From the NCBI GenBank assembly GCA_029204225.1, contig CM055093.1, positions 2,706,887-2,770,886 on the forward strand: a stretch of DNA of 64,000 nt, written 5' to 3'. Positions within the stretch are counted from its first letter, which is position 1. Each line of letters starts with the position of its first letter. The notes below the pieces were generated by a model. The model was not told the origin of the DNA. It worked only from the letters and a program-made list of their open reading frames with translations, and searched no databases. Below, piece after piece: positions 56,931-64,000 of the stretch. The DNA comes from Diphasiastrum complanatum (taxonomy: Eukaryota; Streptophyta; Lycopodiopsida; Lycopodiales; Lycopodiaceae). Position numbers and translations under genes: made by a program.

Positions 56931-58560
56931 ATTATCCTACTTCAATGAAAGGAGTAATGGTAGCTTTTTGCTCTTCAAATAGAGTAGAGAATGTAGAATT
57001 TACATTTGTTCCACTTAAAAAGGTGTCAATGGTGGAAATGTGATCTTTCATGAGTAGATTATGTTAAAATTACATAAGCTAGTTTGAAATTTCCACTTTG
57101 TAAATTGCATTGAGGCCATGTTGTGGGATGTCACACGTGTCAAAAGCATAGAATACTTTTTTTCCAAATCAAATTCTTAACCTAGCTTTGGAATGCCACC
57201 TTTGGAATGAGGCCAAATTGTGCATAGATAAACTAGAGAGATTCTAGGAGCTAGAAATAGCAATTTTTACATTGTTTTGGATCTCAAGATCTCGACCTAA
57301 AAAATTGAGAGTAAGAAATTTCATTGCTTTTATTATTTGCTGAAATATTGACATAGGTCAAAACCTTGCGTTCAAATTCATAGCACCAATACACATCATG
57401 ATTTCCATGTCAATATATATCATCCAATATTTCACCATTTCTTGCATACACAAGTGCGAGATAAATTGACAATGCAAGAGCAATAGACAAACTACATGGA
57501 AATCATGAGGTCTTATAATGATTCCAACCTGCAACGTGTTCCAATGGAGACGAGTTTGGACCAAGGTACTCCTCACTTTGAACTCTCCAAGCAAGGGGGG
57601 TGAATCTTATGACCTAATAGATTAAACATTAGGGTTGGTCTTGAATGGATCATAGAAAGCCCTAAATGCTCAGATCCGAGGCAATCATATATAAATATGT
57701 GATGGATTTGCCATCCAATTATGAATAAAATTGAGATATTCTTTCATGACTAGTTTTTGTCTATCATTTGAGTGATGATTCTTATTGACATTTGGATTTT
57801 GTAATCATTAGAAGAGTTTGAAGGTGCAGATACATTACGCAGGCTGCAGCAGGCCGTACATCCACACATGAGATGTTTAGCATGATTTTGGAGCCAATTT
57901 GCAGAGTTCAAGCCAAGATACGCTAGAATCAATGCATTGATTTGTAATCTAGCTATTGGATCTAGTTTAATTTGGATCTTAAATATGTGCTTTCTCCATC
58001 ATTTCTAGGATCTGCATTTTCAACATGGTATAATATCCATTCCAAGAAATGAGCTATAAATCATACTAGGATCATAGATTTTGATGCAATTCAAGCATTG
58101 ATTGTCATCTAGACACAATCTATGATTTGTACCTTCAATCTTTGATGTATTTGAGTGAAGAGGGATCTAATGGGTTTTTGATTTATAGGGTTTTTAGCTT
58201 CAAAAAATTAGTTGAGGTCATCTCTAACACGATGACATTTGTTTTGGGACTTTGACCTAAAAAAGAGTAACATTTTTAGTTATTTTTTAATGGTCCTAGT
58301 TTTAGGCCAAAATCATGGTTTTTTGTAAGATTTTCTAACTTGCAATAAAAAAAATGTTAAAAAGTGTCTATTTTTAATGAAGCACTGCAATTTTTTTTTT
58401 TGCAAATTTCATAAAACCATCATTATTACATACCGCATAACATTTTAAGACAACACATGATTTTTGAGAGTCCAAATGCCATTAGAATAAAGAAGGGCTT
58501 AAATTATATTATGTATATATTTTGTTCAAAATACATTTTCTAAGAAATTTTCACTAATGC
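56931..58560. other. No recognisable gene
   Basis: AT-rich; short frames only, none with a motif. Confidence 0.35.
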
Positions 58561-58563
58561 CTC

Positions 58564-61500
58564 TCAATTCAGAACTTGACACATTTTGAATACTCTCGTT
58601 TTCAGCCGATGAGGTGGAAGACCCGTCTTCTTCATTAGAGTCCACTGACATATCATCCTCAGAATTTGTGTCCAATGTTGATAAAAAAAATCTTGTAAGT
58701 CAATTTTCTTCTGTTGTTGACAAGTTGACGACGATGGTTGTTTCATTAATCCAAGTCGTTCATTCAGTATGGCTATAGTTGACTTTCGTAGACGATTGGT
58801 CATATTAACTCAAAATTAAAAGCCAAAACATCTACATCTTGTAAATTCCAATTATCAACCCTCGGTTGGTTCTTTGGCAATCGTTTTCTCTTGCCCTTTG
58901 GATCTACTTGCAACATTTCATATTCGCACCTTCCCAAAAAAGCATTTGTTGAAGTGGTGCGCAACCAATGGACACGTAGTACTTTTGTCTGATTGCTATT
59001 TTGAATGAAACCAAGTACTTTTGCAATCCAAAATGGATGTCCTTCATTGTTTTCTGAAGCTAGAAGTGCAACAAGACTCCCAATTTGAATTTCATTGAGA
59101 TCACCATGCCACTTTATTTTTGTAGCTTTTACACTTTGCCTATTCTTCCTTGAGCCCACATAAATTTCACGTTCCTCACCTTGCACAAGCTCCAAGAATC
59201 ATTATCTCGAGGGAGATTTGAAGGTTCGACAATTGTAGTTGAAGTTCCTAATTTCTGAGGCCAGTGAAATTCTTCAGTTGTTGATGCATGTTCAAGATTG
59301 AGCAAACTGATTTTTTTTTCCTCAAAAAAGTCCAACCACCAATGCTGATCAAACTCATCAAAAAATTGAAAAGTTGCTTGAATACTTGATTCCAAAAAAT
59401 TTCACGAGGCAAATGGGTCAACCTCACGATGCTCTCTTTGTGTTTTTTGTTCTTCTAGCATGTACTTCAAGGGAGACAACACAACAAGAGGCATATTTAG
59501 CAGAAACCGTATTCCTTCAATATGTAACCATGAATTTGAACTTGAAAATTGTTTGTCCCATAACAATGTGATGCCAATTTCATTGCATTTGATTTTGAAC
59601 TGATGTTGAAAGCTAATATCATTAATAGTAGCAACACAATGATTTGTTTCATTGGACGCCTTAATGTATTCACGAAAATCAAAGTGTGCCTAATTAACGA
59701 CACATTTGGCTTTGGCAAGTATGATTCTTCAACAATGCTCAAAAGCACTGGTAAAGAAAATGCATCTTAGTCTTTTGGAAAGACAACTAAACATCTGATC
59801 AATTTGATCATGGGTGTGACCCACCAACAAAAATCCTTTTTTTATTTTTTTGAAATTTTTTTTTTTCTACCAGCATCGATAAGTAATCTTGTACAGCTTG
59901 ATTTTTATTTTTCTTAGCAGTGTTATCAAAATGCAAATATAGTATTTGTAGAAGATTATCACCAAATTCGCAAATTATCTTTTGTACAATGGTTATGGTT
60001 AAATTTGGATCGTTTTGAACATTAAATAATTGAAAAATACTTTCGACTCCAATGTGCCATTAAACACAAGTGCTCCAATGAGATGAACCTGAATAAAATC
60101 TTCCTCGTTCAAATTTTTTGGCACTCTAACAAAATGAGACAACATCGTTTTCTTCTAATCCATGCCATTGATGACAAGGCCCAAATACTTTTGTGGACAT
60201 TTCAAGCATTTCTTTTGAAGTTTCATCAATTTTTGTCTTTCAATTTTTTATTGATCTCTGTGCACTTGAAGCGCTTTTGCAGCATCCATTACAAAATGTA
60301 ACAATTAAAATATTTCAATAAAATTAAAATAATATCATAACATTAATGATTTGAAAATTTAAAAGTTAGCAAAAAAATAAAGTTTTTAAAGTAGTGAAAA
60401 TAAATTAATTTTTATCTTTCTCAACATTGGTCTTTGCAAGTTGTTTGGCAGATTTTAACAACTCGCATGTCGAATAAACTGTTATTCGTGATTTTTTAGG
60501 AATTTTCACCAAACCAAAATCTCTCTTCCAAATCCTAAGAAAATATGAGTAACTTAAATAGGCAACATTTTTTGTCTTAGCAAACTCCTTGTACATCAAA
60601 AATATCTCCAATTTTGTATAATTATCTAGCAAGTGAAAATATAATGAATTTGGTAATTTCTCTCCATGCACCTCCACAAAATGCTTTAGCGAGCCGTAGC
60701 ATTCAAAGCATCCAAAGACACGGTTCTACCTTGCAATGATCCTTGCAATGTTGGATCTTTTTTAAGTCGTGCATGCATTCTTTGAAGACATGAATTTTCA
60801 ATTGCATGAACAACTTTGTAGGCTTTTCGACAAACCTCTGTTGCATTTAAAAAATATGCATACGAGTTTTTGTCAAGTCTCACTGTGACACACAAATAGT
60901 AATTCTTTTCATCTTTACTTCGCAAGAAAAACTTGGACAACAATTTCTCGATCTTTTTGTTATTTAATTTCTGTAAGCAAGAGGCTGAACAACAAATAAT
61001 GGACCGTACTTTCCGAATCTCGTGTCTTGTAATCAATTGTTTTTGACGTTTTGTCAAATTAGGTGAAGATTTCAAGTCTCTCTTATATCTTTTCTTTCTT
61101 TTGAAATCGGATTTGTAAATTGACGATGTGGCACTTGTAGTTGCTCGAACAGGTTGAGAAGATGTGGGAATGTCTGCCTGAACATCAAGTTGTTGTTGGT
61201 TTGCCTCAGCTAGTTCTGTAGTGCCAGAAAAAAAAGGATTTTCATTAAATATAGCTCTTTTAGATTTGACCAGATTAGGGATTTGAGAAATGGACCTTTT
61301 TCGAATATGTGAAAAACTTGCACGTCGAGGATCATTTGATTGACGGGGATCTGTAGATTTACTTGAATCCGTGACTGAGTGAATTGAATCCTGTGAATCA
61401 TCACTCACTAACTCTTTTGATTGGTCAAAACAATATTGCAATGTTGTTTCTCTACTATCTGAATCAGAAGACGAAGAACTCAAATTTGTAACAAGTTGTG

Positions 61501-61692
61501 TCAAAGGAATCATTTCTTGAAAAGTAGTTAGATGAGGAGTTTTAGATGATGTTGTTGACTGAAAACAGAAAGGGTAATAGGACAAGAACCCGAGGGAGTG
61601 GCTTCATAATAATAGCTTTCATTAGGAATATCAGATGTGGCTACATACTGAGTTACAACTACAAGAATAGAAGAAGAAGAACTACTCACCAT
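58564..61692 (-). pseudogene. DUF7869-type uncharacterised protein relic, frameshifted
   Basis: A coherent protein is readable on the minus strand across several frames. An N-terminal Ser/Thr-rich region (61585-61050) leads to a basic patch K-R-K-K-R-Y-K-R, then C-C-S-A-S-C (about 60985). Next come V-C-R-K-A-Y-K-V-V and L-Q-G-R, then Y-S-Y-F-L-R-I-W with V-K-I-P-K-K-S-R (about 60500). The catalytic-looking L-H-F-D-N followed by N-K-N-Q (about 59890-59945) precedes V-G-H-T-H-D-Q-I-D-Q-M-F at about 59790-59820. A C-terminal chromatin-reader-like strand region (58800-59195) has G-H-P-F-W-I-A-K-V and V-L-R-V-H-W. This order matches large proteins labelled DUF7869 in mosses, liverworts, protists and corals, some of them transposon-borne. 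Function is unknown. A-runs (for example near 59850) and several stops break it. A start at 61692 or 61585 is equally possible. The family assignment is from memory. Confidence 0.6.
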
Positions 61693-61937
61693 GACAAAAA
61701 TCTAAAAAAATAAAAAATTATCCCTATGTTAAGCATAGACAAAAATAAAAATATGAACGTAAAAATTTTACAACAGACCAAATTTTTTTCTTATCCTATG
61801 TTGGTCATAGAAAAAGTTAAACAGACTATGCTAACACTTATAGAACTAGACACTAAAATTTGCAAAGAACACATTTAACCTGAAATCAACAATAACAATG
61901 ATAATTTTCACATGCAAAATACTTCTCTTAAATAATA

Positions 61938-62036
61938 AAATGTTAGGGTTAGAGTTAGGGTCAAGTATAGGATTAGGGTTAGAGTTTCGTTCTAAAAGCA
62001 GGGTTAAAGTTGATAAACTTGACACATTGCCGGTTA
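61938..62036 (+). repeat. Degenerate telomere-like repeat patch
   Basis: About seven TTAGGG, TTAGAG or CGGTTAGGG units lie in roughly 100 bp, not in a regular heptamer array. It lies between the DUF7869-type relic and the hairpin. It could be a short interstitial telomeric remnant or CCCTAA-type leader motifs on the minus strand. Confidence 0.5.
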
Positions 62037-62315
62037 GGGTTGAAAAACATGACACATTGGTAACCGTAAAGGTTGGTGGTAGTATTGGTATTTTGTGAAA
62101 AAGAGATCCCATTAAAATTTGGCGGTCAATTTTTTCTATTTAAGGACCCACAAAGAAGGACAAGGCACTTCATTTGCGATTTTGTGTTAAAGGTTGTCGT
62201 CAGAGCGATCTAAGCGTTCATTTGATGATCTTCTATAATCTCGCGCATAGCTTTCAGCGAGCCTTTTCTAATGAAGGTGACATTTCTAATTTTTTTCTTT
62301 TTCAAAGTTTTTCTT

Positions 62316-62810
62316 TATGCTTAGCATAGTATTACAGACATTTAGTTTATTTAAATAGCAAAAGATCTTATGCTAAGCATAGCGTAGACCAACAATTTTC
62401 TTTTATTTTGCAACTATTGGCTATGCTCAGCACAGGAAACTAGCTTTCTCTCGTCCAAGTCTTATGTTGAGCATAACATCTTCTCTTTCTTTAAGAGCTA
62501 ACGTTATGCTCAGCATAAGATATTATCATCTTCTCTCCCGACTTCTATGTTGAGCATAGCATTCATCCTCACTCAACACATTTATGTTATGCTGTGAACA
62601 TAAGATCTCCTCATCGCGGTTGAGGAGATCCTATGTTCAGCATAATATAAACGCATTGAGTGAGTAGGAATGCTATGCTCAGCATAGAAGTCGGAAGAGA
62701 GGATGATAATATCCTATGCTGAGCATAACATTAGCTCTTTAATAAAGAGAAGATGTTATGCTCAACATGAGACTTGGACGAGAGAAAGCTAGTTTCCTAT
62801 GTTGAGCATA
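62316..62810. promoter_or_regulatory. Phased array of twelve 13-bp palindromes
   Basis: Consensus TATGYTNAGCATA. Copies begin at 62316, 62369, 62422, 62463, 62505, 62546, 62588, 62632, 62674, 62715, 62757 and 62798. Start-to-start distances are 53, 53, 41, 42, 41, 42, 44, 42, 41, 42 and 41 bp. Each copy is nearly self-complementary about its centre; the copy at 62588 has a 2-bp insertion. Further copies at 61725, 61797 and 63515 lie outside. Spacing near 42 and 53 bp equals about four and five helical turns, which would place the sites on one face of the DNA. That interpretation is mine. Confidence 0.85.
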
Positions 62811-62834
62811 GCCAATAGTTGCAAAATAAAAGAA
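62398..62834. repeat. 437-bp long inverted repeat (hairpin)
   Basis: The left arm (62398-62610) and the right arm (62622-62834) are complementary with about 17 mismatches and one 2-nt gap by hand alignment, roughly 91% identity. The loop is about TCGCGG, centred at 62616. The outer ends are TTCTTTTATTTTGC and its complement. No flanking target duplication is seen. The arms contain ten of the palindromes. Candidate classes are a MITE or foldback element, a hairpin-siRNA or young miRNA locus, or terminal sequence of a DNA transposon. Confidence 0.9.
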
Positions 62835-63064
62835 CTTTCTATCCTATCATTGAAGATACTTATTTTTTTTGGCTTATATACAATTTTTTTTTAAAAAAAC
62901 CTCCAAAATCTACACAAAAATGTTGGTTTCTAATCATATTTATTGTTAAGATTTTAAGAATCAAACTTGAATTTTATTGGATTTGTCTAATAAAATTGTA
63001 CTAAAATGGCAATAATAATTGTATTTTTGCATATTTTTAGAGAGATAGTTTTGCAAAATTAAGG

Positions 63065-63313
63065 ATGTCAAAAATTTCTTTTTGGATGTCGTCCGGGGCA
63101 CAAGATGTTTCATTAAAGAACAAGAAAAAACACATGTTTTATTTTACAAAAGGTGTAAATAACACGAAACTTGATGAACTATTTATCCATGTTGCTGAGA
63201 AGAGCGGAAGAGGAGATAGTCCATTTAAGGTGCAAGGTAGAGTACTTAAAGATCAACCCAACAATGATGAGGAGCAAGAGGGCTTGTCAAGGTTCTTGTC
63301 AAAAAAAACTTGA
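63065..63313 (+). CDS. Hypothetical small ORF, Lys-rich
   Basis: 82 codons starting ATG 63065. It has a lysine cluster (K-N-K-K-K-H) near residue 20 and an acidic stretch D-E-E-Q-E near residue 70, and stops within an A-run at 63305-63313. A shift in that run would extend it through V-L-F-I-L-D-E-G and, after one stop, R-D-E-V-V-K-T-Y-F-D-K-A to about 63475. I recognise no family. It may be the first exon of a gene continuing to 63611-63860, or part of the neighbouring transposon-like unit. Confidence 0.3.
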   Translation: MSKISFWMSSGAQDVSLKNKKKHMFYFTKGVNNTKLDELFIHVAEKSGRGDSPFKVQGRVLKDQPNNDEEQEGLSRFLSKKT

Positions 63314-63599
63314 CAAAACTCGTTCTATTCATTTTGGATGAAGGAATGTTGAAGATTTGACTTTGCCGAGATGAAGTTGTTAAGACATATTTTGACAAAG
63401 CACATGTGACATTGGTAGGTACACTCAAAGAATTTATAAATTTTTACTCGGATCATCAGTCTCATTTAGAATAAATTAGGTTTTGGATTATTTAGTATTG
63501 TAATAATTGCATTCTATGCTGATCATAGATCACATTATGATTATTCGAAGTTCTTTAATATTGTTTTTCTAGTTTTTGTCATATAGAGCCTCAAACAAT

Positions 63600-63890
63600 G
63601 TCTACAGAACTTGTTGGATGCTGTTGCTGAGGGGAAGGATCTAATCTTCACTTCTCGTGGTTCAAAGTCAATGGCTTTGGGACGTGGCAAAATAGCTTCC
63701 TCCATTGTCCCTTCCAACATTGAGAGTACCAAAAAATCTGCACCTTCTAAATCAGTCCCTTTCCTGAAAAAAAAAAAGATCTCAAACTTCTGTACATACT
63801 GAAGAGGGTGTAAAGAAATTGAGGTCTAGAAACAAATCAATGGCCAAGCGACCCAAAGTAATTCCCTCTGAAGAAAGTAGAAACAAAAAA
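63600..63890 (+). pseudogene. Hypothetical Ser/Lys-rich coding stretch, broken
   Basis: The frame from 63611 reads L-D-A-V-A-E-G-K-D-L-I-F and S-I-V-P-S-N-I, and shifts in the A10 run at about 63768. The next frame is basic (K-K-L-R-S-R-N-K-S) and stops near 63891. It has the character of a nuclear low-complexity protein, but I recognise no domain. The link with 63065-63313 is inferred only from strand and composition. Confidence 0.3.
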
Positions 63891-64000
63891 TAGAGAAGTC
63901 CACATTAATTTTGCTTGGAGCCTCCATCCAACCTCTAAGAGATTCATCTGAGATTTCCAAACTTAGAGATGAAATTCATAAAACAAAAAAAATTACAAAA

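Noticed and set aside
61210..61404. Second small gene within the DUF7869-type relic
   Set aside because: Alternative frame of the same coding stretch.
62316..62810. CRISPR-like array reading of the spaced palindromes
   Set aside because: The repeats are 13 bp and variable, the spacers mirror each other around one centre, and the genome is a plant nucleus.

Overview
This is a nuclear window from a land plant. It is mostly broken LTR retrotransposons (Ty1/copia and Ty3/gypsy) around one intact, intron-containing plant gene, an Aux/IAA auxin-response repressor (CDS 49409-52089, minus the introns; 5 exons, 578 aa). The long Aux/IAA N-terminal region, the high transposon load and a protein relic of a type I associate with bryophytes, lycophytes and protists suggest a non-seed plant (fern, lycophyte or bryophyte). 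That lineage is inferred; no species is identifiable by eye.

Left part, 1-17800: a copia gag scrap; a minus-strand Ty3/gypsy element split by an RT-less copia element at about 1351-3830; a 346-bp tandem duplication (6364-7055); and a gypsy region whose 5' LTR-leader block (7306-8940) is inverted relative to its gag (8945-10924). A chimeric element follows: deleted LTR, PBS, leader, a 1.6-kb gene-like segment holding a prohibitin-like exon, gag leader, and a 3' LTR ending at 14800. Then comes a long unrecognised stretch with one copia protease scrap.

Middle, 17800-46300: a minus-strand copia (LTR 17815-18526, pol 18540-25295) is interrupted by a plus-strand copia (18989-23409) with target duplication TATCT. 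Next are a gypsy RT scrap, a tRNA-Asp-like sequence with a 148-bp tandem repeat, copia pre-integrase and RT/RNase H remnants, a featureless AT-rich desert (32411-36050), a nearly full-length but frameshifted minus-strand copia (36100-39660), and head-to-head copia fragments. The integrase of one of these is split by a complete non-autonomous large-LTR element (41070-45835, LTRs about 1.2 kb, target duplication TTGAG).

Right part, 46300-64000: AT-rich sequence, a purine-rich degenerate repeat block with a 16-G run, a GC-rich promoter, the Aux/IAA gene, then a decayed copia (53371-56345) with its 3' LTR. The last 5 kb holds a frameshifted minus-strand gene relic resembling the uncharacterised DUF7869-type proteins. 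Upstream of its start lies the oddest structure of the window: a 437-bp inverted repeat (62398-62834) carrying ten of a run of twelve imperfect 13-bp palindromes (consensus TATGYTNAGCATA) spaced 41-44 bp inside it and 53 bp outside it, close to whole numbers of DNA helical turns.

Only the Aux/IAA gene looks functional. Everything else with coding character shows stops, frameshifts or truncation, and the nested insertions give a relative order of events.
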